From Costus lasius (Eukaryota > Streptophyta > Magnoliopsida > Zingiberales > Costaceae), in NCBI GenBank assembly GCA_027563935.2, contig CM050449.1, positions 61,074,056-61,138,055 of the forward strand: 64,000 nt of DNA. The letters are read 5' to 3'. Both the position numbers and the translations under genes were made by a program. Position 1 is the first letter of the stretch. Each line of letters starts with the position of its first letter. The notes beneath the pieces are model-generated. The model made no database searches. It was not told the origin of the DNA and saw only the letters and a list, made by a program, of their open reading frames with translations. This document shows, piece by piece, positions 1 through 12,090 of this stretch.

Positions 1-117
1 TATGAAACATCTAATATGCGCATGTTATAGATCTAAGCATACTTATATATCCGCATACATGGATCACAATATTTTAAGCAATCATAGAAACATGCAAACA
101 ATGGCTCTGATACCAAT
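1..117 (-). other. Leader tip and PBS of Copia-L (Angela copia, minus strand)
   Basis: This is the first part of the internal region of a minus-strand copia element whose body lies left of the window. Positions 103-117 read, on the minus strand, TTGGTATCAGAGCC. This is the usual primer-binding site complementary to the 3' end of initiator tRNA-Met, and it lies directly next to the LTR end. The rest of the segment resembles the same part of the Copia-1 leader near 10290-10390. Nothing here looks protein-coding. Confidence 0.8.
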
Positions 118-1794
118 TGAAAGATCCCCTAACAAAGGGGGCGAAACCCTAGATAGGCGCATGTATTTATCGTTTAAGCAGCGGAAAGGGGGTTTCTAGG
201 ATCTTTTGATGCATGCATTATAATCAACTTAAAACCGATTGCACAAGAGATAGAACCATACCATTGCCATCGGTTTGATGGTGTCTTGGAATCAAAGACG
301 CAAGTGCCTCTTCTCCTTAGATGACACACACAATGAGAAGGCGACTACTTCCTTGGCGACTTTGTGCTAGCAAATCCTCAAGGAGTCCTTCGTATGGAGG
401 GAATGAGAGAAACTTGCTTGCTTAGTCCTCGACTCTTCAAAAGCGTGAAGCAGAGGTTCCACACGAGAGAAGGCGACGGGAATAGAAGTGAGGCGACAAG
501 AGATGCGCTCCACATAAGACATGGAGGCGTGGTTGCTAAAAATAGCCAACTTACTCTTTCATGCGATCATGTGTTCATGCATTTCGAACCAATCGCATTT
601 TTCCTCTCTATTCTTTAAACCAAGCGCTCATCCATGAGCCGGTTCATTTGAATTTGGTTCAATAACCAAATAAACCAAGCAACCAGTCCAGACCATAATA
701 AACACTTAGGTTCTTGATCTGACCGTCGATCTCTTGATGCTCCTGATCTAACTGATCTAGTATCCATTCTCTCGATCGAAGCTTACCGATCTCAAGCCCT
801 AATCAATCAAACATGATCAGACCAGATCTCACTTACAATCAGAGATTAAATCCCTTTAAACTGAACCCAAATAATTCAGTCCACACGATCTGACTTAAGT
901 AAGCCATATCATCAAATTGTGCGACCCTGAGGGTTTCCTTTAAATGTCGGTAACGATAACTCACGTTATCACGATCAGTGAGGGGTATCTAGCAACACAT
1001 CACTGTCTCCCGATATAAAGGAAAGAGTCTTCCAAGACTACACCCAAACCACAGTACAAGTGTGAATTCAACTCACTAAGCATACATATTTCCTTTGCCA
1101 CTGGATGTTCTTATTGGACAAGCGTGTCAAGCTTGTAACTCCAATATGACAAGCATGATTAGATCAGATGAACATAGTCACCTGGGTATGGCCATACACT
1201 TTCTCAATCATCTCATCCAGGGGGGCCCCTTTAGAACATCACACTCCTTAAACAAGGAGACGGCAATCCTATGTCTATCACTAGTGCCCTAACCTGATTC
1301 AAGCTCATTATCCAAGATAGTCTATAATCATTATGTTTCAAATGATATTGAACTACCTCAAAACAATGACAATCATCATTTAGGAAACACAAGTGATCTC
1401 AAGTCAGAGGAAATGTGCCACTTGTTGCAATTAAGGATTATTCACATTGTGACAAACAATTGAACATCCTAGTAGGGTCAGTCCAGTACATCCAATGTAC
1501 CCATGAGTCTACATCTTATTCCATGCTCGAAGCATCCTATAAGATTAGAACACATATTAGTCTTAACCATATCAAGGCTGTCTCATGTTCACCAAGATAT
1601 CTCGACTAAGGACTTAACTGCATGTCAGCCTAGCTGAACAGCTTTGAGACATTATTCAGAAGAACATATATATTGCTGCAGACAATGTAGCTAACTGAAT
1701 AACAACCATGCCTTTATAAACACATAAGTTTATACAAATGATACTGTTACAATCCCAAGGCCTCAAACATTAGGCTTAAGGGCATACCCCAACA
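118..1794 (-). repeat. 5' LTR of Copia-L (family A Angela LTR)
   Basis: On the minus strand this begins TGTTGGGGTATGCC and ends in CA just before the PBS at 103-117, which makes it a 5' LTR of about 1,677 bp. It is clearly related to, but distinct from, the LTRs at 2976-4657, 10409-12090, 21505-23158, 48189-49820 and 57384-59092. It carries the palindrome GTATGGCCATAC at 1186-1197 that all these LTRs share. On its other side it abuts Tekay-1 pol sequence, so Copia-L inserted into Tekay-1. Its second LTR and TSD partner are outside the window. Confidence 0.9.
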
Positions 1795-2975
1795 TATCCA
1801 AGGCCGGATTTCAGAACAGGAGCCTTTGGTGATATCTCATCTGCAGGCCGGGAAGCTTTTAGCCCAGGGCTGCAAGGGGTATCTGGCGCATGTCAAGGTG
1901 CAGACTGAGTATGATTTGGATCTGGCTAAAATTCTTGTGGTAAGAGAGTTTGCTGACGTCTTCTCTGATGATTTATCTAGGTTACCACCCAGCAGAGAAG
2001 TTGAGTTTGGTATCGAGTTGTTGCCAGGCACGGCACCGATATCTAAAGCTCCTTACAGGATGGCAACTTCAGAACTGACGGAGCTGAAGAAGCAACTGGA
2101 AGAACTATTAGAGAAGGGGTATATTCGACCCAGTGTTTCTCCATGGGGAGCACCTGTGTTATTTGTTAAGAAGAAGGATGGTACTTTGCGCATGTGCATC
2201 GATTACCGTCAACTCAATCAAGTGACTGTTAGGAATAAGTACCCATTACCCCGTATTGATGATCTCTTTGATCAGTTGCAGGGTGCTACTGTATTCTCTA
2301 AAATTGACCTGAGGTCTGGCTATCATCAGCTGAGAGTTCAGGAGGAGGATGTACCTAAAACTGCATTCAGGACCAGGTATGGGCACTATGAGTTTCTTGT
2401 TATGCCCTTTGGACTGACAAATGCCCCTGCGGTGTTTATGGATCTGATGAACAGGGTATTTCATGAGCTCCTGGACAAATGTGTGGTCGTCTTCATTGAT
2501 GATATTCTGATCTACTCCAAGAATGAGCAAGATCACTCTCAGGATTTGCGCAAGGTGCTGGAGATTCTGCGGCTGAAGCAGCTGTATGCTAAGGACAGCA
2601 AATGTGAGTTCTGGCTATATCAGATTGGCTTTCTGGGGCACATTATTTCTGGCCAGGGTGTGTCTGTGGATCCAGTGAAGGTGGAGGCCATTCTTCACTG
2701 GGGAAGACCAACTACAGCGACTGAGGTCAGAAGTTTTCTGGGCTTAGCTGGATACTACCGCCGCTTTGTGGAGGGTTTTTCCAAGCTAGCTGGTCCTCTG
2801 ACTAAGCTAACTAGAAAGAATTTGAAGTTTGAGTGGTCTGATAATTGTGAGTCTAGTTTTCAGGAACTGAAAAGGAGACTGACCAGTGCTCCTATCCTCA
2901 TCGTTCCCTGTGATGGAGAAAAGTTCACTGTGTACACTGATGCCTCTGGTAAGGGTCTGGGTGCTGTACTGATGC
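1795..2975 (+). pseudogene. Tekay-1 pol, left fragment (reverse transcriptase and start of RNase H)
   Basis: This is the middle of a Ty3/gypsy polyprotein. One open frame runs from the Copia-L boundary to the Copia-1 boundary. In order it shows the linker before RT ([14 protein letters not shown]), then RT blocks ([30 protein letters not shown], [10 protein letters not shown]), the catalytic FIDD near 2489-2503, and the start of RNase H with YTDAS near 2933-2947. The sequence fits the Tekay (Del) chromovirus clade. It ends where Copia-1 inserted, and the same frame resumes at 12096. No internal stop is seen, so the break is the insertion itself. LTR, gag and protease on the 5' side are off-window beyond Copia-L. 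Confidence 0.9.
2971..2975 (+). repeat. Target-site duplication of Copia-1, left copy (GATGC)
   Basis: GATGC directly precedes the terminal TG at 2976 and is repeated exactly at 12091-12095 after the terminal CA at 12090. A 5-bp TSD is standard for copia integration. It fixes both element ends to the base. Confidence 0.95.
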
Positions 2976-4657
2976 TGCAGGGGGTCCCCTTCAAGGGGGA
3001 GCGAAAAACCCTAATGGGCGCATGTGTTTCAACGCAGCGGAAATAAGGGTTTTAGGGATCATTAGCATGATATATGATCAACTATGAATAATCGATTGCA
3101 AAATGCCAATAAGATTCATACCATCGCCATCTATGGATGAAGTGTTGGAAGCAAAAACCGAAAGGGGTCTTCTCCCTAGTCGACGCACACACGATGAAGA
3201 ATGGCCTCTCCTTGTCGTCTTTGTGCTAGCAAAGCTTCAAGGGTCCTTTGCGCATGGAGGAGATGAGATCCTTGGGCTTGGCGAAGAAGAAGTTCCTCTA
3301 CACTCGTCAAGACTTTTGTCACACGAGAAGGGAGGAGATGTCGTCCGAAGTTGATGATCGACAAGGGAGTAAACACGTTGTAATCAACGTGGGCGTTGCT
3401 ATCCAAAAATAGTAACCCATTACTCACTTCGGTTATGCGTTCACATGAAGTGAACCGCAACCCTCTTCTCCCATTCGAACCTTTGAACCAAGCGCTCATA
3501 ACATGAGCCGGTTCAAGTGACTTTGGTTCAAGACCAAATCGGCCCAAGCAATGGTCGATCTTATTGAACCACAAGGTTCAAGATCACCGTTGATCTCTCG
3601 ATGCTCTAGATCTCACTGATCTAGCATCATAACTCTCGATCGAAGCTTACCGATCTAAAGCCCTAATCAATCAAACATGATCAGACCAAATCTCACTCTC
3701 AATCAGAGTTTAACACCCCTTTAAACTGAACTAAACAATTCAGTCCACACGATCTGACTTAAAGAAGCCATATCATCAAATTGTGCGACCCTAAGGGTTT
3801 CCTTTAAATGTCGGTAACGATAACTCACGTTATCACGATCAGTGAGGGGTATCTAGCAACACATCACTGTCTCCCGATATAAAGGAAAGAGTCTTCCAAG
3901 ACTTCACCCAAACCACAGCACAAGTGTGAATCCAATTCACTAGGCATGCATACTTCCTTTGCCACTTGATGTTCTTATTGGACAAGCCTGTCAAGCTTGT
4001 AACTCCAATATGATGAGCATGATTAGATCAGATGAACACTGTCACCTGGGTATGGCCATACACTCTCTCAATCATCTCATCCAGGGGGGCCCTTATAGAA
4101 CATCACACTCCTTAAACAAGGAGACGGCAATCCTATGTCTATCACTAGTGTCCTAACCTGACTCAAGCTCATCATCCAAGATAGTCTATAATCATTATGT
4201 TTCAAATGATATTGAACTACCTCAAAACAATGACAATCATCATTTAGAAAACACAAGTGATCTCAAGTCAGAGGAAATGTGCCACTTGTCGCAATCAAGG
4301 AATATTCACATTGTGACAAACAATTGAACATCCTAGTAGGGTCTGTCCAGTACATCCCATGTACCCATGAGTCTACATCTTATTCCATGCTCGAAGCATC
4401 CTATAAGATTAGAACACATATTAGTCTTAACCATATCAAGGCTGTCTCATGTTCACCAAGATACATCGACCAAGGACATAATAGCATGTCAGCCCAGCTG
4501 AACAGCTTTGAGACATTATTCAGAAGAACATATATTGCAGCAGACAATGTAGCTAACTGAATAACAACCATGCCTTTATAAACATATGAGTTTATTACAT
4601 GATACTTGTTACACTCCCATAGGCTTCAAACATTAGCCTTAAGGGCATACCCCAACA
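2976..4657 (-). repeat. 3' LTR of Copia-1
   Basis: This 1,682-bp LTR runs, on the minus strand, from TGTTGGGGTATGCC at 4657 to the terminal CA at 2976-2977. It matches 10409-12090 with one visible substitution. It contains the palindrome GTATGGCCATAC (4050-4061). Near its 3' end it has a short inverted repeat of CCCCTTGAAGGGG type (2985-3000), which other family members lack or carry twice. Confidence 0.96.
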
Positions 4658-4673
4658 ATCTCCCACTTGCACT
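4658..4673 (-). other. Polypurine tract of Copia-1
   Basis: The minus strand reads AGTGCAAGTGGGAGAT immediately before the 3' LTR. The same purine-rich motif stands before the 3' LTRs of Copia-2 and Copia-3. It is the expected primer site for plus-strand DNA synthesis. Confidence 0.85.
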
Positions 4674-4677
4674 TAAT

Positions 4678-7600
4678 CTAATGGTTGAGGAATCTCAAAC
4701 CCATATTATTACAGTGCTTCTCATGCTTCTGCTGCGCCAGAGGCTTGGTAAGCGGGTCTGCCAGATTGTCATCTGTATGAACCTTGCATACTTTGATCTC
4801 GCGACGATCAATGATCTCCCTGATCAAATGAAACCGTCTCTGTATGTGCTTGGACTTCTGGTGCGACCGTGGTTCCTTTGCTTGTGCAATTGCTCCAGTG
4901 TTATCACAGAAGATAACCAAAGGATCTGCACTCGAAGGAACGACACCAAGTTCTTTCACGAACTTACGAATCCACATTGCCTCCTTGGATGCTTCCGAGG
5001 CTGCAACATACTCGGCTTCTGTTGTGGAATCAGCAACAGTTGACTGTTTGAAACTCTTCCACACCACTGCTCCACCATTCAAGCTAAAAACATAGCCTGA
5101 TTGCGATCAGAAATCATCCTGGTCAGACTGGAACGAAGCGTCAGTATATCCTTCAATACTGAGTTCTTCCTGACCACCATATATCAAGAACATATCTTTG
5201 GTCCTCCGCAGATATTTTAAGATGTTCTTGACTGCAATCCAGTGCGCCATACCTGGATTACTCTGGTAACGACTGGTCACGCTTAATCCGTAAGCGACGT
5301 CTGGGCGAGTACACAACATCGCATACATAATGGATCCAATAGCCGAAGCATAAGGCGTATTGTCCATTTCATCTTTCTCAGTCTGTGTTTGTGGACACTG
5401 ACTCTTCGAAAGACTCAGACCATGTCTGACTGGAAGATATCCTCGTTTAGAATTCTCTAAATGAAATCTTTCTAGGACTTTATCGATGTAAGTACTCTGG
5501 CACAGCCCGAGAAGCCTCTTAGATCTATCCCTGTAGATCTTCACACCTAACACATAGGCTGCTTCTCCTAGATCTTTCATCTGGAAACATTTCCTCAGCC
5601 ATGCCTTAACAGCATGCATTTCAGGAATGTCATTTCCAATGATCAAGATGTCATCGACGTAGAGGACTAGGAAAGTAATCACGCTCCCACTAAACCTCTT
5701 ATATACACACGGGTCATCCTCGTTCTTGATGAAACCAAATTCAGTAACTGATTCATCAAAACGAATATTCCAGCTTCTCGATGCTTGTTTAAGTCCATAA
5801 ATGGACTTCTTTAACTTGCATATTTTATGACGATCTGCTGGATTAGTGAAACCTTCAGGTTGTGTCATATACACATCCTCATCCAGATTTCCATTAAGGA
5901 AAGCTGTTTTCACATCCATCTGCTAGATCTCATAATCGTAATATGCAGCTATCGCAAAAAGAATCCGAATAGACTTAAACATGGCTACAGGTGAGAAAGT
6001 TTCATCATAATCTATCCCGTAGATTTGTTTGAAACCTTTCGCAACTAGCCTGCCTTTATAGGTAACCACGTTACCATCCATGTCAATCTTCTTCTTGAAG
6101 ATCCATTTACAGCCTATAGGGATTACTCCCAGAGGCGGATCAACCAAATCCCAGACTTGGTTATCTGACATGGAGTCCATCTCGGCGCGCATAGCTTCAA
6201 GCCATCTCGCTGACTCCGGTCCACTGACCGCATCCGCATAAGTGAGGGGTTCATCATTGTCAATGATGTAGACTCCGTCATAGCGCTCAGGCTGTCGACG
6301 GATCCTACCCGATCTTCGCGGTTCCCGTGATATCTGAGCCTCAGGTTGTTCAATAACCTGATCTACCGGCTCAGGCTCATCCAACTCTGCTTGAGCACTT
6401 TGTCCTTTCTCTGGATTCTCATCCAGTTTTATTTCTCTCCCACTGGCCTCTTGCAGAAGAAACTCCTTCTCAAGAAATATGGCCGTACGAGCAACAAAAA
6501 CCTTGTTCTCCTTGGGATCGAAGAAATAATAACCCTTAGTTTCCTTAGGGTAACCGACAAAGATACATTTCTCAGATCTGCTCTCTAGTTTCCCAGAGGC
6601 GAGCTTTTTGACATAAGCTTCGCAACCCCAGATCCTGATAAATGTCAAGCTTGCCTGTTTCCCATACCATAACTCATATGGCGTCTTTGAAACTGCCTTG
6701 GATGGCACCCGGTTTAGTACCTTTGCAGCTGTTTCCAGTGCAAAACCCCAAAAGGAGTATGGAAGAGTAGCCTGACTCATCATAGAACGAACCATATCTA
6801 GTAACGTTCTATTTCTCCTCTCGGACACACCATTCCATTGCGGTGTTCCTGGTGGAGTGAGCTGTGAGATAATGCCACACTCTTTTAGATAGTCAGTAAA
6901 TGCATGACTTAGGTATTCACCACCTCGATCTGAGCGAAGTGCCTTGATATTACGGCCTAGCTGATTTTGTACTTCATTTTTGAACTCTTTGAACTTGTCA
7001 AAAGATTCACTTTTATGTCTCATCAGATAGACATAACCATATCTACTGAAATCATCAGTAAAGGTAATGAAGTACTGATAGCCACCTCTGGCATGTTTAC
7101 TAAATGGCCCACACACATCACTGTGTATAAGGTCAAGTAAACCTGAAGCCCTTTGACCTTTGTGAGGAAAAGGTGACTTCGTCATTTTACCCATTAAACA
7201 AGCCTTGCATGTATCAATCTCCTTGTAGGAGAATGATCCCAGCAGTCCATGATGATGCAACCACTTAATGCGTTTCTCGTTAATATGGCCTAAACGACTA
7301 TGCCATAGCAAGGTGCTGTCATCAGCATACTTGGCTTTCTTGATATCAACGTTCTGTATAGAACATTCCATGTCCAACATGTATAACCCATTGCTAATTG
7401 AACCAGTTGCATAAACAATATTATCTAAAGACAAAACACACTTTGAAATATTGCATTCAAAGGAAAATCCCTTCCTGACAAGAGCAGGAATGGAGATAAT
7501 ATTTTTAGTTATACTGGGAACAAAGTAACAACTGTTTAGTTCTAATACAATTCCAGATGGTAAAGAAATGAAGTAGTCTCCTACAGCAACAGCAGCAACC

Positions 7601-8559
7601 CGTGCCCCGTTTCCAACGCGTAGGTCCACCTCATGCTGTCCCACCTGCCTTCTTCTCTTGAGTTCCTGCACATTTGAACAAATGTGAACTCCACATGCAG
7701 TGTCCAACACCCATGATATAGAAGAAGAAAACATGACTTCAGTCACGAATATACCTGAGCCAGAAGCAAAGCTTCCCCTCTTGTCTCCTTGGAGCGCTTT
7801 ACAGTCCTTTTTCCAGTGACCCAGCTGGCCACAGTGGAAACACCTGTATTCCTTAGACCGCTTGACCTTCTGCTTCAGAGCCTTGCTGTAATTCTTGACA
7901 GGGGCCTTGCCCTTCTTCCCCTTCTTCTTGTTCCTTGAAGGAACCATTAAGACAGAGGTTGAAGGCTTACCCTTCAGAGTCTCCTCAGTGGTCAAGAGCA
8001 TATTCAGCAGCTCTGCCGGAGTACAATCGATTTTGTTCATATTAAAATTAATAATGAACGCGTCGAATGAAGGCGGGAGAGACTGCAGAATAATGTCCAC
8101 AGCAAGCTCCTGGTTGATGGTATGCCCCAGTTTCTCTAGAGCCTCCTTGTGCCCAATCATCTTGAGCACGTGAGCTCCCACTGGGCTCCCTTCAGCCAGT
8201 TTGCTCTGAAAGAAGAGCTTCGTCAAATTATAGCGTTCAGTCCTCGCCTGTGCAGCATACAGCATCTTGAGGTTCGCTATAATCTCTATAGCCGACATAT
8301 CCTCATGCTGACGCTGCAGCGGTGGCGTCATAGACGCTAGCATCAGGCAAGCGACATCAATGCTATCATTGACGTGCTTTTCATAGGCTTCCCGAACCGC
8401 CCTTGCGGCGTTCGGAGCGGGCTGCGGCGGTATCGCCGTCTCGAGGACATACAGTTTCCTCTCTGCCTTAAGAATAATCTTAAGGTGTCCAAACCAGTCA
8501 GAGAAGTTTGGCCCAGCAAACTTCTCCCTTTCCAGTAGGGATCGCACATTGAAGTTCAT
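4678..8559 (-). pseudogene. Copia-1 gag-pol polyprotein, two premature stops
   Basis: A single frame of 1,294 codons starts at the ATG at 8559-8557. The order is gag (about residues 1-235), CCHC zinc knuckle CFHCGQLGHWKKDC (near 7842-7801), protease with LDTACG, integrase with an HHCC region (LWHSRLGHIN then CKACLMGK) and DDE residues in IHSDVCGP, RSDRGGEY and SERRNRT, RT ending in YVDD (about 5668-5648), and RNase H with YTDAS and STTEAEY. This copia order (integrase before RT) and the length fit Angela. Two in-frame stops interrupt it: TAG at 5923-5925, where Copia-2 has TGG, and TGA at 5107-5109, where Copia-2 has CGA. The first falls inside RT and the second inside RNase H, so no full product is possible without readthrough. 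There is no frameshift. Confidence 0.95.
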
Positions 8560-10390
8560 GGTGTTCGTTGCTGCAGGTATCTACAACAATGCAAGAACAG
8601 CAAGGTCAGTATCAATGTATAAGAATCAATCAGGACTTAAGAAAGATTCTTTTTCTCACTATTTTATCAGGCGTGAAAAATCCAGCAAAACAGCCCGAAA
8701 GAGTAGAACTCTTTTAGTGAGATGGGATCCAGATTTCATACTTGGTCTCCGCGTCCCGCTCAGGCGAGATAAGATGCACAGAGAGTACAAGCACTAGTTT
8801 CTGGTAGGCTATCCCAGCCAATCGCCAACCCGTGCGATTCCCCTTCATCTGGGCAATCCAGCAGACTGTGCCAACTGAGTTGGTACAACACAATCTCTGA
8901 CCCCACAGATGGCTGCCTCCATGTGCTACCATATGCGCCACATATGTAGACTACACGGTCAAGCTGACCCAACCTACTCCCTGGACCACCATGTGCTATG
9001 CTGAGCAACGAGAAGGGATAAATCCCTGCTCTGTAACACACAGGTGTAATCCCGCACCGTCTGAAGATAGATGGACGTGCCCACTGAGTGGGTACAACAC
9101 GGCTCCAACGATAATCAGAACAGTGAGGTTTCGCGTCAGAAGGCATTCGAGCTTGATATTTTTAGCGTTGGATTTTAACGGTCTTTTATCTTCTTTTTCT
9201 ATCATACAATTCCTATGGTGATAGCAGAAGATAAATTTAATCATGCAATTCTAATATTAACAAATAAAAGAAAGCATGTATCTTATGTGGTAAAAGCCCA
9301 TAGCCCTAGTGAGACCTTAACCTAGCTTAAGTCTACACTTGCTCTTCATGGGTCTTTTGCTGCTCATCTGGCCCAAGCAGGGCCCTAGCGCCGTTTGCAG
9401 CACTGGTGCGCCCACCAGGAATTTGCGCCAGGTCCTAGGTTCGAACCCTAGACCTTCCACCTGGTCCAGCCACTGCTGCATGCGCTTCTGCCAAGTGTGC
9501 ATTGTGCTCTTGTCTAATTAAATTACAATTTAACTATCTAGACAAGAGTGACACGCAGGTCACTTTCACATTATAAATTAATCAAAATTGTGATTCGCAG
9601 ATCACAAAAATAAAATTAATTTACAACAATTAATCCCAGGCTCGCAGGCCCCAGCACAGCACACATTAATAACGGGCAGCCCACATAAGACTAAATAGAC
9701 AAACATATGCATCAATCAAGAATCATGTGATCCATACATAAAAATTAAAATTTTTCGAAAACCCCTTGGGATCAATTTTAATTTTTCCTTATTTCCCCTA
9801 CAACCTTACAACGGTCCATTACTAGGGATCCACTCAACCAACCTAGTCAGATCCACTACCCTTGCATGCACCAAGTCCTAACTGACTTGAGTTGACCATA
9901 AGGTCAACCATGCATGCGCCAGGGCTGAACGACCACACAGAGGTCTGGCAAGCGGGCGTGACCCCGGGCCTAACTCAGGTGCGTTCATTAGTCGTCTCAA
10001 TCAGACATCGCTACACACCTGTCTGCAGTCGACCTATAGCCACCATAGGCTTGCGCCGAGGTGCTAACTGGTCGACCCATTCAGGCTGTCAGATAGTCTG
10101 ATCAGACATTCTGGATCTAACCTAGGGGTGACTTCAACCCTAATAACCCGTCTAAGGGTTTACAGTAGGCGGCTTAGATCTAAGGTGATACGCGCAAGAG
10201 ATATAAGTTTTTGATAAAAACTCTATAACAAGTGCCAAGGCATCATACATGCGTAACACATAAACTTACATCATGCGCAACCTTACAACATGCGTCAACT
10301 ACAAGTAAAGGTTCGCATGTATTCTAGATCTAGCAAGATGGCGCATACAAGGATCACAAATCATAGCAAACATATTATCATGCGATTTAG
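8560..10390 (-). other. Leader (5' UTR) of Copia-1
   Basis: This is a 1.8-kb untranslated region between PBS and gag with no convincing ORF. It holds two copies of a short inverted repeat, ccaac-TGA-gttgg at 8871-8883 and cccac-TGA-gtggg at 9080-9092. Each is followed by the same direct repeat (GGTACAACAC), and the stems differ by a compensatory pair. Just upstream of gag the minus strand reads TTGTAG, a motif shared at this place with Copia-2 and Copia-3 and resembling a 3' splice site. The first approximately 350 bases before gag match the Copia-2 leader at 17309-17608. Confidence 0.8.
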
Positions 10391-10408
10391 CCTGGCTCTG
10401 ATACCAAT
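10391..10408 (-). other. Primer-binding site of Copia-1
   Basis: The minus strand reads ATTGGTATCAGAGCC directly after the 5' LTR. It is complementary to the 3' end of plant initiator tRNA-Met, as usual for Angela elements. Confidence 0.9.
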
Positions 10409-12090
10409 TGCAGGGGGTCCCCTTCAAGGGGGAGCGAAAAACCCTAATGGGCGCATGTGTTTCAACGCAGCGGAAATAAGGGTTTTAGGGATCATTAGCA
10501 TGATATATGATCAACTATGAATAATCGATTGCAAAATGCCAATAAGATTCATACCATCGCCATCTATGGATGAAGTGTTGGAAGCAAAAACCGAAAGGGG
10601 TCTTCTCCCTAGTCGACGCACACACGATGAAGAATGGCCTCTCCTTGTCGTCTTTGTGCTAGCAAAGCTTCAAGGGTCCTTTGCGCATGGAGGAGATGAG
10701 ATCCTTGGGCTTGGCGAAGAAGAAGTTCCTCTACACTCGTCAAGACTTTTGTCACACGAGAAGGGAGGAGATGTCGTCCGAAGTTGATGATCGACAAGGG
10801 AGTAAACACGTTGTAATCAACGTGGGCGTTGCTATCCAAAAATAGTAACCCATTACTCACTTCGGTTATGCGTTCACATGAAGTGAACCGCAACCCTCTT
10901 CTCCCATTCGAACCTTTGAACCAAGCGCTCATAACATGAGCCGGTTCAAGTGACTTTGGTTCAAGACCAAATCGGCCCAAGCAATGGTCGATCTTATTGA
11001 ACCACAAGGTTCAAGATCACCGTTGATCTCTCGATGCTCTAGATCTCACTGATCTAGCATCATAACTCTCGATCGAAGCTTACCGATCTAAAGCCCTAAT
11101 CAATCAAACATGATCAGACCAGATCTCACTCTCAATCAGAGTTTAACACCCCTTTAAACTGAACTAAACAATTCAGTCCACACGATCTGACTTAAAGAAG
11201 CCATATCATCAAATTGTGCGACCCTAAGGGTTTCCTTTAAATGTCGGTAACGATAACTCACGTTATCACGATCAGTGAGGGGTATCTAGCAACACATCAC
11301 TGTCTCCCGATATAAAGGAAAGAGTCTTCCAAGACTTCACCCAAACCACAGCACAAGTGTGAATCCAATTCACTAGGCATGCATACTTCCTTTGCCACTT
11401 GATGTTCTTATTGGACAAGCCTGTCAAGCTTGTAACTCCAATATGATGAGCATGATTAGATCAGATGAACACTGTCACCTGGGTATGGCCATACACTCTC
11501 TCAATCATCTCATCCAGGGGGGCCCTTATAGAACATCACACTCCTTAAACAAGGAGACGGCAATCCTATGTCTATCACTAGTGTCCTAACCTGACTCAAG
11601 CTCATCATCCAAGATAGTCTATAATCATTATGTTTCAAATGATATTGAACTACCTCAAAACAATGACAATCATCATTTAGAAAACACAAGTGATCTCAAG
11701 TCAGAGGAAATGTGCCACTTGTCGCAATCAAGGAATATTCACATTGTGACAAACAATTGAACATCCTAGTAGGGTCTGTCCAGTACATCCCATGTACCCA
11801 TGAGTCTACATCTTATTCCATGCTCGAAGCATCCTATAAGATTAGAACACATATTAGTCTTAACCATATCAAGGCTGTCTCATGTTCACCAAGATACATC
11901 GACCAAGGACATAATAGCATGTCAGCCCAGCTGAACAGCTTTGAGACATTATTCAGAAGAACATATATTGCAGCAGACAATGTAGCTAACTGAATAACAA
12001 CCATGCCTTTATAAACATATGAGTTTATTACATGATACTTGTTACACTCCCATAGGCTTCAAACATTAGCCTTAAGGGCATACCCCAACA
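10409..12090 (-). repeat. 5' LTR of Copia-1
   Basis: This LTR is 1,682 bp with ends TG and CA, identical in length to 2976-4657 and differing at one base by eye (11122). It carries GTATGGCCATAC at 11483-11494. Followed outward by the right TSD copy GATGC (12091-12095). Confidence 0.96.

Larger units (their letters stand above)
2976..12090 (-). mobile_element. Copia-1: complete Angela-type Ty1/copia retrotransposon inserted in Tekay-1
   Basis: This is a 9,115-bp element with two 1,682-bp LTRs, a tRNA-Met PBS, a 1.8-kb leader, one gag-pol frame and a polypurine tract. It is bounded by the TSD GATGC. Reading both LTRs side by side I find one difference (A at 3689, G at 11122), so insertion is very recent. 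The gag-pol frame nevertheless carries two premature stops (5923-5925 and 5107-5109). Sequence style (CFHCGQLGHW knuckle, LDTACG protease, SDRGGEY, NGVSERRNRT and YVDD motifs) matches the Angela/BARE clade. The element splits the Tekay-1 RNase H coding region. Confidence 0.97.

Noticed and set aside
3176..3574. A 132-codon minus-strand ORF in both Copia-1 LTRs (also 10609-11007).
   Set aside because: Identity between copies is explained by the LTR pair being nearly identical. The ORF is not kept in the other family A LTRs and has no recognisable domain.
9410..9460. GGTTCGAACCC in the Copia-1 leader looks like a Pol III B box (tRNA or SINE).
   Set aside because: No A box at the right distance and no cloverleaf or SINE tail could be found. 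It is a short palindromic word in a retroelement leader.
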